Positions 23,269-34,418 of a DNA stretch of 64,000 bases are shown here, piece after piece. The stretch comes from Rhizophlyctis rosea (taxonomy: Eukaryota > Chytridiomycota > Chytridiomycetes > Rhizophlyctidales > Rhizophlyctidaceae), in assembly GCA_027596075.1 (NCBI GenBank), contig JADGJC010000047.1, positions 108,406-172,405 on the forward strand, read 5' to 3'. The notes beneath the pieces are model-generated. The model made no database searches. It worked only from the letters and a program-made list of their open reading frames with translations, and was not told where the DNA came from. Position 1 is the stretch's first letter. Every line of letters starts with the position of its first letter. Position numbers and translations under genes: made by a program.

Positions 23269-23757
23269 TTCATATCAACATCCTCATTTGACGCTTCCCC
23301 CCATAGCAGTGGAAGCGATTGTGTATATCATGTGTAGTTTGCGGTGATTTTTCAAACATTTGTAAAATATCTTCTATGTGAATATGATGTTATTAGCTTG
23401 GTTCCGTAAAGATCGGAATACAAGCGTGCCCGAAGTTACCATGCCATAGCCCGCACAGTTATGTAGATGACAGGCACAAAAATATTTGTGTGCCTGATAT
23501 CCACTTTTCATCGCAAAAGTTCCCCAGCTTCGAATTCATTCTTCACCAGCCATGAACTGGAGGATCATCAATTCGATCATGGAGATTGGACAATGCTCAA
23601 CCTAGCAAGTCCGTTTATCAACCACACAAAGGTTTGTGTATGTAGGACTCGACGAAAATTTCTCGCAATCATGAACAATTTCAAACGTTCGAGGATATTC
23701 CGCACAAAAATATGCATATGTACATCCACCTCGCAAAACTCATCAATCTTACAACCT
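23269..23757. other. Convergent 3' intergenic stretch
   Basis: This separates the ends of the LITAF and NSUN7-like genes. Nothing is recognised. Confidence 0.4.
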
Positions 23758-26700
23758 CTACTTCCACGGGACGGGATTCGGAACCTGATTGAACCATTCA
23801 TCAGCTTGCCAAACTACTGATAGAACCGACCATCTTTGACTTACCGGATACCGCCACCGCGGCCTAACAACCACATCCGCACCAATACTCCTCATAGCAA
23901 TCTCCCTAGGCCTGTAAAATCCTTTCAAACTATTTCCCCAGACAGCCATATCAATCTCAAATCCTTCATCGTCGTCAGCGGCTGCTTTGGATCCCCGCTT
24001 CTTCTGAGGAATCTCCGAAGTCTGCTCGTCTCCTTCCTGCTCATCAGGATCAACGTCATCCGATCGTCTTCGCACGCCCTTCTCCGCCGCAGCTGCGGCC
24101 GTTGGCCCGCTGACCCGTCGAGAAGTAGTGGCGTCGGATATAGAGGTTCGTCCCTTGGGTGCAGCCAACCGAGCAACGCTTTCACTCAGCGATTTTGATA
24201 GGGGTGGTGGCGCCCATTTAGGTTTCGCATCCGAGACATCGCTGAAACGCTTTCGAGCAATGGCTGCATTGACATTACTTTCCCTTCTCCGACGAAAGCG
24301 GGATTTCCTGCGTTTTTGCTCCCGTAAGTTGACATTCTGGATCCCTTCATCGTGTATGTCTGAGGGCGGAGGTGAAGGTGATGGTGGTGTGGGAGGTAGT
24401 TTATGGAAAGAAGCGATGAAGATGCCGTTGCCGGTGGTTTGTGCTGGTGGGATTTTGAGGCATTCCTCTATCGAATGAAGTTCGTTCAGCATGCGAGTCA
24501 AATAACAATATCCACCTCATGGTTCCTTACCAAACTCATAATCGGCCGTTCTCGGGATGGCCACCTCAGGTGATACGCAAGCCAACTCCCATACACCCGC
24601 TAGACGATCCAAGGCTTCCTCTACTACCTGTTCATTCTCTTCGGAATGCACTGACCGCGTGACGTACACTACCGTCTCAACGTTTGGAACTTAAAGAACA
24701 AATAAATTTTGATGGACATCGAAAAGATATTGTCTTGGTAAATGGATCTGCAAGATATAATGACTGAACATAGTGCAACTCACACGAGAAAGCGTGTTTC
24801 AATAGCGCTGCCTGACGATTCTTCAGGGAGAAGAGGTCTTTTTGAGAATAGGATTCGTTGGGGAATTCTGAGCATTGGCAACCAAGTCAAGGAAGAAGCG
24901 TTAACGGCTCAATATGCTTGAACGCACAATACAAAATGCAAAATTCCCACAATCTCATTCTCACCACACCTTCCTCTTGCAACAAATAGTTCAACTTATC
25001 CAGAATCGCCGTGCCGGAGTTCGGTGGCTCAAGCACTATGACTGTCACATTCGCAAATTTTGGATCAGATGGGTCTGATGTGAGGAAGTCTGACTCAATC
25101 AGTTCTACGTCTGTAATATTCAGGACAGGAAAGGTCAGCATTCACGGAGATGATCAAACCGTTAGTCCTGGCGAACCGTACTTTGACACCCCTGAACTTT
25201 CAAATGAGATTTCAAGGCTTCCAATCGGCTGGGACGGTCTTCAAAGGTGTAGATGCGACCTTTATTCCGCATTAGAGAGGAGAGCTGGGACGTCTTCGTG
25301 CCTTTACATATGCTCATGAGTTGCTGATCACGAGAATGTCAGACTGAATGACTCACCACATCCAGCCCGTGCGTCAATGATTTCGATTGTCCCAGTAAGC
25401 TGTCCGGCAAGATGCTGGGTTGCCCAAAGACTGGCTTTATCCTGATAATGGTGACAGAGCCGCACGTGTAAGTCAGTAGTGGATTTAGTTTGGATTGCAC
25501 AGACCGACCTGGAACACCAAGCGCCCATCTTCGACAAGTTTGCTGTTTTTGATGTCATTGCAGAACTGTGACGGAATAACAAAGACGTCTTCGAAGTTTT
25601 CGTCAAGACGGATCACCGGACTTGGGAGAGATATAGACAATCCGTTAGCTTCCGCTATATTTCTGGGATCATCCAACTTGCGGAGATATACTTACTCCTC
25701 GCCTTCAGGTCTTGTTGATCGTTGCCTCAATTCCACAGGATACCCCATGCCTATCAATGTTTGCGCAACACCCTCTGTAGTACTTCTGAGCGCATTCACT
25801 CTCGCGTGGTTTGGCATCTCGGCTGTAGCAGAAGATCTTCAGCCCTTATCCTTCATCTCTAACCTTAGTTAAGTCTCTCCACTCACCAGCAATCTCTTCC
25901 TTAACTCTAACCTCCTCCGGCAAAATCCTCTCCATCCACTCCTGCGCGCTTTCACCGCTTGCTCTCCTCTCAATCCTGATTCTTGCATATGCAGCTGCAA
26001 GTTTAGTCTTGAGCTCCCGTAATGCCTCCTCCAACTCCCGAACCGTTTCCACCCGTTCTCGTTCTGATGGTGACGATGAAGAATCTAAGTCAGGATATTG
26101 AATGCCTGGCCAGGCGTGGAAGTCGAAATGGTGTTTCATTAGGTCGTAGAGGGTTGTTTTGGTCAGACCAAGGTGGTTGAGAAACTTTGTGGGTTGGATG
26201 GAGGGGAGTGAGCAACAAATGAACAGAGAATGGGCGCTCATGCCGAATTGCATGATACCTGATTGTTATAAACCAGAAACTGTGTCTTGACCAATATTGT
26301 GTCAATGTAGGGCATGTCTGTGCGTTCCGAGGAGAAGCTATTCAGCGTTCGCAAAAGTCAACATGGTCAAAACGACGTAAACTTTTGCGAACTTACACTT
26401 CATAGTCCCATACACCAATTTCAAGACCCTCTCGCTCATCACTTCCTTCCCATTCCCCTCTCCCTCCTTCCCTTCATCCTTGATGCCACTTCCGAATCCC
26501 TTGAAGCGCCGAACAGTAGCGCCCACCAACACTCCTTCGGTAACGATGTTTTCGAGTGTGTCCGCTGCCAGGAGGAGCTCTGAATATGTGTAAGGTGTCG
26601 GGTCATCGAGATCGCTGAATAGTGAAGCGGTCGACTTCTGCGTTAGAATGGAATCAGACTGCGTAGCGCCTAGAGGACGCGGGGAAGTTGTGGATAGCGG

Positions 26701-26805
26701 AAAGGAAGGTGCTAGGGAGGTGTCGGAATAGTAGGGCCGCAGACCCCGAGGTGGATGTGCATGGAGGTGGGTGGGTCGGGTTTGTTGTATGGTCTCTAAT
26801 GACAT
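23758..26805 (-). CDS. NSUN7-like member of the RNA cytosine-5 methyltransferase family, probably inactive
   Basis: Ten exons on the minus strand: 26805-26397, 26258-25887, 25822-25509, 25441-25357, 25301-25182, 25110-24970, 24867-24784, 24689-24531, 24467-23845 and 23784-23758. All junctions keep phase (about 766-777 residues). The fold is seen in RVNALRSTTEGVAQTLIGMGYPVEL, IIDARAGCGTKTSQL (SAM-binding motif I), GRIYTFEDRPSRLEAL, PPNSGTAILDKLNYLLQEEEFP (motif IV region) and VYVTRSVHSEENEQVV (motif VI region). Active NSUN enzymes have Cys in both of the last two (PC and TC); here they are PPN and TR. A long basic, Ser-rich tail ends RYPVPNPVPWK. Exon 3 contains TAA at 25694-25692, unless a 33-nt GTAAGT...CAG intron is removed. 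The gene is divergent from the PPP1R36-like gene. Confidence 0.82.
26347..26392. repeat. Perfect 12-base inverted repeat at the first 5' splice site of the NSUN7-like gene
   Basis: The arms at 26347-26358 (GTTCGCAAAAGT) and 26381-26392 (ACTTTTGCGAAC) are perfect complements separated by 22 bases. On the transcribed strand the hairpin begins within the GTAAGT donor (26396-26391), so folding could hide or expose the splice site. Confidence 0.75.
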
Positions 26806-27455
26806 TGTCTACGCAAGTTGTCCTGTGATGCCGTAAGTGTAGAATATTGGAGAGCCTGGTATTTTCTGCCAGTGCTAAAAGTGTACCACCGATCCCTTCA
26901 GGGTCTATGCAACTTGTTGTCCGGTGACAGGTTAGTCAGCAAACAATGTCCGGGCCCTGAGCGCCTCTTCCATTCTCACAATTCCAGTTTGGCCTTCCCT
27001 TCCCTCGATCATATTACTTCATTTCAGAGCACTTTCCGTAAACGTCTTTCAGTGCCAGTAAACGTCTCTCAAACCAAACCGCGTCTGGTAACAAGAACGG
27101 CTCGTAAACGGGAACATCCAGTCATCGTACATCTGGAGTCATGTCCATCCGTCACAGCACCACGTTGAACGCCGGCAATCGGTTTCCGCAACTGCGAAAA
27201 CCAGCTGATGGCCCTTTTGGGCGAGCAAGTCAAGTCGGCCCACCACATATGCTTGCACCGCCGCAGCGAGACTTTGATGCACCATACAGAGAGAGCATGT
27301 ATAGACCGTCTCAGTAAGGATTTGGAATCCCGACAACCGGTGGGCAACATTGAGAGTTAACTCATGAAGCCCTTCATAAGAAACACAACACATGTCATGT
27401 TCAAGTTCGGTGATAAGGAGCATGATTTGACGGAACTGAAGCGTGCGTTTTTGAA
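26806..27455. promoter_or_regulatory. Divergent promoter region between NSUN7-like and PPP1R36-like genes
   Basis: About 650 bases separate two divergent start codons. Short open frames occur but none is convincing. A near-direct repeat of 'CAGTAAACGTCTCTCA' type lies around 27040-27070. No defined element is identified. Confidence 0.35.
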
Positions 27456-29070
27456 ATGGAGCTATGGAGTTGGTGGGCTGCACTCAACCAGTCCATTCCT
27501 TCAGGATCATCAATCACAAAAAGTAACGCCCGACTACCACGCTCCCTACAAATCATCCTTGCGTCAACTGAATTTGATAACTTACTGAAACGGGGAGCAC
27601 ATTATGGACAGTGAGTTTGGCCTCGTGACGTCTAAACAGACATGTTCAAATGTTGAAAACCCTGATGTAGATGGTACCTGCGTATCCTCGTTCTGGAGAA
27701 ATCACGCGTCCAGCAGCGGATGGGTATGGCCATGGGCGGTGGTGGCAGCGATTCGGGTGCTGGTGGAGCAAACAAGCAGATTGGGGATAGTAGCAAGTAC
27801 GTAATCAGTTGCATTGTGTTGCTGATTTACAAATTCATGAGCTAAACATCGGACATAATCGCTTGTGCACCAGACAGGCTCTATTTGGAAATGAGCAGTA
27901 CACGCTTGAGGAGGCATGGATACATCGCGATAAGGCTTTACGAGAGTTTGCTATGGCGTACTGCTTTCTGCTATTGTTGGTTTCAAGGAACACACAGGAA
28001 CCCGCGAAGGAGCGCATGTATTTTGAGGTACGTGCTTAGACGTCCATCCCAACTGCATTGAACCCGACAGTGCAAAACTTATGGCATACATTTCTAGTAC
28101 ATATACGCGCTTTCCCGCGAACTGATAATAATAGTAGTCTCCCTACCTGCTTTCTCAACCTTGCTCGACACCGAACTCAACCGCTTGTTCCGATCCGACC
28201 TCTTCTGCGGCTCAGACGTCGATGAATCTTCTCACGCACCAGAGCCCGTTCAACAACGCTCCGCCGCTCCTCTCATCGATCTGAGCCGCTTATCCACTAC
28301 TCTCTCATACAGCACACATAAAGATGATAAAGCGGCGGGGTATGGACTGGATCAGGGCACGCCACCAAGTAGATTATCACACCGAAGGAGCGTAAGACCC
28401 GACAGCGGGGGTAGCTCGTCGAGGATGATGAGTCGGTATGGGACTGTGACGACTTTGAAGGATATTGCTCCTTCCTTGAGACCGGAGAGTGGGAGGTCGA
28501 AGATTGGGGGTGTTGGAAGACCTGAAAGTGGAAGATCCATTGCTCCGATGGCCCGGCCGGATAGTGCGCGGTTTATGGATACAGATACACGACCTGGCAG
28601 TGGGAGGTCGGTGATTGGTGGTGCTCCACCGATAGGCATGATGGGGAGGAGGGGCGGGCGCGTAATGGCTTGGGGTGGTGGAAAGGGTCCAAGTGCGAGT
28701 GGTAAGAGGGGATCGCTAGATGCTAATCCGCTTTTGGGAGATGGCATTGATGAGGGTGTGGAGAGTCAAGAGGAGGCTGCTGCTGAAGGTGTAAGCGGAG
28801 GTATCATACCGTTGCCAGCACAGCAACAGGAGGATGTCAAACCCATGAAGATTGCACTTAGCAGGCGGAAGTATGTATTTCATTTCCGCGTTTTGAAGGA
28901 TTCGAGCTTTGGCGTGCCGTCCATCTTACAATTGCCACAGGAAAATATCCATCAATGTGGTACGCATGGCCCGTTCTCCACTTGCAGACGCCGTGCTACC
29001 CCCGCCTCAGCGTTTCCTCTTTGTACAAACTCGGCCAGATTTGATTGGCAATCTTGTTGGAGGTTTGTAG
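27456..29070 (+). CDS. PPP1R36-like protein phosphatase 1 regulator (putative flagellar)
   Basis: Predicted 445-residue protein from exons 27456-27610, 27671-27796, 27874-28027, 28098-28870 and 28941-29070, all in phase. The core reads KRGAHYGQWYLRILVLEKSR, then FGNEQYTLEEAWIHRDKALREFAMAYCFLLL, then LLDTELNRLFRSDLFCG. This resembles my recollection of PPP1R36, a sperm/cilia-enriched PP1-binding protein. The rest is low-complexity, with repeats of the type RPESGRS/RPDSGGS/RPGSGRS (six or so copies, about residues 220-290), possible phosphorylation sites. The start ATG at 27456 follows an upstream in-frame stop; an earlier exon cannot be excluded. The last codons may differ if a GTTTGT donor at 29063 is used. 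The next gene, also PP1-regulator-like, converges on it. Confidence 0.6.
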
Positions 29071-29443
29071 AGTGCATCTGTGCAATTGCAAGTGCAAGGC
29101 GTACGTTCCGTTCGTCACTTCTAACAATTCACCGGACACAGTATAATGGACTCCATGTCGAGAACTAGGAGCTTAGTCTTCAAAGATTCTGATTGCTCAA
29201 TATAGTCATGTTGATTAGGAGGTGCGGCCACAATTGAGAAGCTTGTAGAATGTAGTGCGTTTTGATTTCTAGTCGTAGTTGCTTTCTCCGTAGACTATGA
29301 GAACAATACAGGTTGCTGATTTATAGGGAATTGATATCTGATGCCGTGTAGTCTATTCTTCCCTATCTTCTATTGCAGCTCCACCCTTCGAAGGCTTGGG
29401 AAATATCACAAGTACATCACACACCAATTCTCCAAGTTCACGC
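29071..29443. other. Convergent 3' intergenic stretch
   Basis: This lies between the two PP1-regulator-like genes. Nothing is recognised. Confidence 0.35.
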
Positions 29444-31328
29444 TCATGCGCAAGCGCACGCCGTCGCCCGACTGCCACAACACCCGCTTCCGACACCGAT
29501 GTCCAACCCGCCACTAACGCTCCTCCTCACTTTGACCTGCGAAGGTTTGTCCGTGTATACACCCTTATCCTTGATCTGCTGCGCACAGGCCGCTGTTGGG
29601 TGCAGCCGTGCAAGCTGCTCATCAGATGACGGCACATCAAAAGTGAACTCATGTTTGTTGCCACGCGTAAAGCCTGAGCGTGTCATGTAGTCGCAGGCGG
29701 TGACATTCGGTGTTGGTTGAGTAGGAGTGATGTATCTTGGTGGTAAAGAGATTCAGAAATGTTGATTGCGGGAAGCATGCAGGAAGAGAATGGAAGAACC
29801 AATATTACTCACTTGTCCCCCGTCTCGGTATGGAATCTTCCTCTGTCATAACTCTCTCGAAGTTGAAGCTCATTATTATTGTTCCTCACACTCCCCTGCG
29901 CCTCTTTAATCCCAATCGGCACCCCCGAGTGTATCAACTTCAACGTCCGGGCCATGGGGTGCGGAGCTCGGTAGGTCAATCTGTATGGAATCACAATTAG
30001 CACCTCACGAGACACTCATCTCGCCTATTAGTCACGCCGCTCCATCTAACTTACTTGGTTGTACTCTCCTTAGAATCAGGGTCCACGCATTCCGCCCACC
30101 GCCCCAAATCCTTCCTTCGTATCTTCTCCAACACAGCTTCATCAGTTACCACCTCTTCGGCCTTCAGGTCCGCTACACCAAAGATATCTGGACGATAAGA
30201 GCGGGTGTAACCGTCATCATCCATGTGGGTAGCGTTGTATGATTTCCAAGATTTGGGGACTGGCGGTGCAGGTTTCTGCGTTGAGACGGGATGGGGGTTG
30301 TGAGATCATAGATCGATTGATGTGAACGAGGAGATGATGTGGTATACACATACGGCAAAACGCTCTGACTCGGGCACGTCCCCGAAACCGGTAATGTTGG
30401 TCATGTTACTCAGATAAGCTGTGGAAGAGGCAGAGATTTTCGATTTGTCGAATTTGGGGTTTTTGTGATGGAGGCGGCGAGCGTTGAAGTCCGTTTTGGT
30501 CGTTGTGTTGAATGATTTAGAATGCTGTTACATGGACAAAGTTTTGTTGGTGTTTTTCCTCAAAGCCCTTGGCAGTCAATCAATGCAAATTAAGTACTCA
30601 CGCTTCCGTCGTCGGTGACTTTATGTATGGGAGGTATCCTAGTGAATGCGGAATCCACCATACCATCGACACCTACGCCCAACGTTCCGTCCACTACCGG
30701 TGTCGACTCAATAGGCCGTTGGAAATGGACAGTGTGCGTTGTTTCAAAAGGGTTTTCGATCCTGATATGGAATATGCATTGCAATTTCAGAAATGTGTAA
30801 GGTATCGGGCAGGTTGCCATACTTTTGTCCGCCCACCCACCAATCCCATGCATATCCTACTTACCAGAATTCTGGTCCTTCATCAACCCTCTTATCATAT
30901 TCTACATGAGGAACAACATTCTTCGTGTATCCCGTCCCAAACTTCTTCATCTGGCTGGGCGTCAACCCATTCGCGCCACTCACACCCCTGAAACCTTGGT
31001 CCCCAACTCCCGCTCCCAAACGGCCAGCACCACTCCTCCTCTTCATAATAGGCCACCATCGATGCGTCGTCGCCGTGACGGTTGAATAGAAATCTCGTGG
31101 ATCGCGACTGGCACCGGAGGAGCAGACAATGATAGGTGAGGCGCCGGCGTCATGTGGGTCAATTGGTTGATCGGAGGTGGTGAAAGGGCAGGAAGCGTGA
31201 CGAGGAGAGGGTTCGTGTTGGAGGAAATGCTGAGGAGCGGGGATGGTGGGCTTTGGTGCGGTAGTAGCGGATGTGAGGTGGGGGAGGGGCGGTGGTCTTG
31301 TTTCGCGATGTGTAAGGATAGTGGCCAT
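29444..31328 (-). CDS. PPP1R32/SAXO5-like axonemal protein
   Basis: Predicted 491-residue protein from six exons: 31328-30865, 30761-30602, 30524-30354, 30275-30055, 29980-29813 and 29735-29444, all GT-AG and in phase. Signature stretches are RDFYSTVTATTHRWWP, GTGYTKNVVPHVEYDKR followed by FWIENPFE, STAYLSNMTNITGFGDVPESERF, DDDGYTRSYRP and CDYMTRSGFTRGNKHEF. The GTGYxxN...P...Y and SGFTRxN elements match the PPP1R32/SAXO5 type of ciliary microtubule-associated PP1 regulator (family knowledge). That fits a fungus with flagellated zoospores. The last ~20 residues (Gly/Cys/Ala-rich) may be an unspliced extension. The start ATG opens MATILTHRETRPPP. It could be another tektin-bundle or microtubule inner protein. 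Confidence 0.55.
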
Positions 31329-32187
31329 AGTCAAGAGGTTGAAAGCACACTTTGGAATTGCGAGCAAGTAACTTTCCAAGAGAAATGCCCTCAGGCAAAG
31401 TGGGCAGCGATACTGTTTGCAAAAATAGAAAGTTGTTCAGGGATTTGGCTTGGTGAGTCCCAAAACTAGGGGAACCCCTATGGTCGGCTTCCCTTGCTGT
31501 TCGGACATGGCTTGGTCGGATTTGAACTTTCCATTGAGACAATCCCCAAGATCCAGATGGCTTGACTTCTTTGTTTACAAAGACCCGCGCGTCTGCGACT
31601 GCGCGCTTTGAGTGGCGCTGAGTGGTTTCAAGTTTCAGCCCTTCTCATCATGGTTTTCTTGTTCACATGTGACCCATGATGCACCTGTCTAACAAACATC
31701 TGCTCATGCGGTACAATGTACCGCTAAATGCGTGGACTCATCGCGTCTGCAATAGGGCGATGTGACGTCAGCTAGCAAGCATGCAGTCATGCTATCTGAC
31801 TCGCTTACGTGGCCATAATCTTGCAGTCAGCGAGCCTTGTATGTCAATTTCTTAATGAATGTCTTACTTCGACCTGACAACTAGTACGCCTGTGATTCAC
31901 ACGTGTTGTCGACCAGGGGCCCGGGCCCGGCCCATCAATTATTTGATATGACGATTTGCAAGGTGTGGGAAGGGCAACGCGACGGGTGCATCTCATGCTC
32001 AGTCGATGAAACATTGAACGGCGTCCGTAAGTTGGTGAAGACTCAACATAAGACATATGCTAACCATGCCTTACAACATAAATATTTCTACAGGGAAGTG
32101 TCGACAACTTGCACAATCCCGCAATCCCTCATACTCTTGAACAAGCAGCCCAAGCACCGCACTTAAAACTCCAGCATCCTGCACAAA
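31329..32187. promoter_or_regulatory. Divergent intergenic stretch upstream of the BTB array
   Basis: About 860 bases. A GC-rich block (GGGGCCCGGGCCCGGCCC) occurs at about 31917-31934. No gene is recognised. Confidence 0.35.
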
Positions 32188-32988
32188 ATGAAGACGGAAG
32201 ACCAAACCACCCCAAACCCGTTTAACCTCACCATCTTCGTCCCGGCGCTCGGCCTGTCCTTCATTGTACCTACCAATAAACTCAAGGATAAATCATCCTA
32301 CTTCGACAACTTCTTCTCCGTCCATTCAGCATCCGGAAACCCCTTCCCCACAACCATCGAGATCAATCCCCCTGCTCCGCACCACTTCTCAGAATGCCTG
32401 GTCGGCGACCTCGTCAAAATCAACAAAACCTCGGCGTCGGACTGCATGGGTATCTACAGAAATGCAGATTTTTTGGGGATGGATTCGATTATCAATGCAT
32501 GTTGTAAAAGGTGTGTCTGTACCTTCCGGGTAAATATGTTGCCGCATACGGATAAACGTTTTGTCAACATTTATAGGTTTGACACCCTCCATGACGCCCT
32601 CGAAACTGTTCCAGAGTTCACACATGAATACATTTCGTTTGATCACCTCGTGAAGATCATACGCCCAATGGCCGACGACCTGATCAAGTTGCGGACTCTT
32701 TTGGTGTGGGGACGTGGAATCACTACCAATTTGCAGGCTAGGGTTAAGCAAGTGTTCTGTCCAAACCCGGGTTCTCAATGGAAGCTGTCTGCCTCCCTCA
32801 AGCCGCGAGCACTTGCTGGCCTCCTGCATATGTATCCACAATATGAGCTTCTTGTGCCGGTGTCTTTGGTGGCAAAATCTCTGGATGAGGCGGTTGGTGA
32901 GTCAATCCTTCTGCATTATATCGCCATTTCTGTTCATTTACGCCATGTGCAATCAGCGGTGCCATCAGGACGCACCAGTTATTGGTGA
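32188..32988 (+). CDS. BTB/POZ-like protein, array copy 1
   Basis: First of three tandem paralogues. The N-terminal ~110 residues look like a BTB fold: LTIFVPALGLSFIVPTNKLKDKSSYFDNFFS, a central acidic/proline turn, then ADFLGMDSIINACCKR. BTB domains mediate dimerisation and often cullin-3 recruitment; no Kelch or MATH partner domain is present. A conserved helical C-terminal part follows (LHDALETVPEFTHEYISFDHL, DDLIKLRTLLVWGRGI). Exons are 32188-32510, 32577-32896 and 32957-32988. Both introns (66 and 60 nt) are multiples of three without stops, so unspliced RNA also encodes an open frame. The intron after CCKR is in the same place in all three copies. The C-terminal ~10 residues are not conserved with copies 2 and 3. 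Confidence 0.65.
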   Translation: MKTEDQTTPNPFNLTIFVPALGLSFIVPTNKLKDKSSYFDNFFSVHSASGNPFPTTIEINPPAPHHFSECLVGDLVKINKTSASDCMGIYRNADFLGMDSIINACCKRCVCTFRVNMLPHTDKRFVNIYRFDTLHDALETVPEFTHEYISFDHLVKIIRPMADDLIKLRTLLVWGRGITTNLQARVKQVFCPNPGSQWKLSASLKPRALAGLLHMYPQYELLVPVSLVAKSLDEAVGESILLHYIAISVHLRHVQSAVPSGRTSYW

Positions 32989-33531
32989 TAGGCGTACAAG
33001 ATCGGAATTGCGGTAAAATCCATCTGCACTTGAAAGGTCTTGGAGAATGTTGATGATGGCTGCTACTTTTGTGCCATATTGCGTTCATTCCTCTGGTAAT
33101 AGAAGTCACGGTGCAATAGGTATGCCAGGTGTTCCCTCGCAAGTTGGTGGCGGTGAAAGCTCTTCTTGATAGACATTCTATCTGATACTGTATTATCCTT
33201 TGTTTATCAACTTTGAGTTTATCAAACTGCATTTCGAACTGTGCCTCGGATCGGGTTTTGTGACAACTTTGTCTGGATGCTGTCAGATCTTCCACGTTTT
33301 CCAACAGGTGTTCAGGTCATGATACAAATGCCGATATATAGACAAATCAAGTGGCACAGGCACGTTGCGTAATTTGCGAGACACCACCATCTGACTCCAC
33401 AATGTTTCAGTGTTTCACCGCGAAACCCTTGGAACAAATATTAAACCATTCAGTGCATTCCCACTATCCCACGCTTCAGATTATCATCAAGCAGTACAGA
33501 ATCACATTCCCAATATCTTCTGCACCACGAA
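32989..33531. other. Intergenic spacer between BTB copies 1 and 2
   Basis: About 540 bases without a convincing frame. It should contain the promoter of copy 2. Confidence 0.35.
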
Positions 33532-34418
33532 ATGGAAACCGAATCAACAGCCAAAGCAACCTTCACCATCACAGTCCCCGCCATCTCCACCTCATTCACA
33601 GTGCCCATCGACCTCCTGAAAACCGGACGTTCCACCTATATGGACGCATTCTTTTCCTTCCACGCAACCGGGAGCCTGTCACCGCCTATGTCCATGGACC
33701 TTGACGGTCTCCCAGCTCCACATCAGTTCCCCGAGTGCCTGAAATATATAATGCATGGATGCATACACTGCTATGTTGAATGCTATCCAGCAAAAGCATG
33801 CATGGGCATGTACCTGAACGCAACGTACTTGGGAATGGATGGGTTGGTGAAGAAATGTTGCGCCAGGTGATTGCATGTCTCCATTGTTGTTTGAAATCTG
33901 CAACTGTTTACTATTGCGTGGCTAAATCACAAAACCAATAACCCCATGATTGAACAAAGATTCCAAACCATACATGTCGACCTGCAACACCTACCCAACT
34001 TCACGCACGAGTATGTCTCCTTGACGATCTTCAAGTGATATTACGGGGGATAGATAGTGACATTTTCAAGCTGGAAACCATTTTGCTGTGGGGACGTGAA
34101 AAGTGCGGAGTCGATACCAACATACAATCCAAAATCCATTCACTCTTCAATGGAACGGACTCCCCTTGGTCTCCCTCGGCCGACCTCACCTTATCGGCTT
34201 TCAAATCCCTCCTGCAGAAGTACCCAACTTCAACCCACCTCATACCGATCGACTTATTGCCCAATGTCATCACCAGAGAGTTGAGGGCTGTCGTGGAGAA
34301 GTGCAAGATGAAGGAACTCACTTACTACCCGTATAGTCGTGCAGAAAATTCGGATAAGAAGCACCTGACGTATGTGGATCTGGCTATCTTGGAGGAGCTC
34401 AACAAGCTTCTTGCGTAA
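33532..34418 (+). pseudogene. BTB/POZ-like protein, array copy 2, with a one-base frameshift
   Basis: Exon 1 (33532-33866) encodes FTITVPAISTSFTVPIDLLKTGRSTYMDAFFSF through YLNATYLGMDGLVKKCCAR, closely matching copies 1 and 3. Exon 2 starts at 33960 and reads FQTIHVDLQHLPNFTHEYVS. At 34021-34022 (TCCTTGACGAT) one base is missing compared with the TT(T/C)GA(T/C) of copies 1 and 3. Skipping one base restores DDLQVILRGIDSDIFKLETILLWGRE and an open frame to the TAA at 34416-34418. No short intron fixes the phase here. It is either a recently broken copy or a sequence error; the rest is well preserved. Confidence 0.65.
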
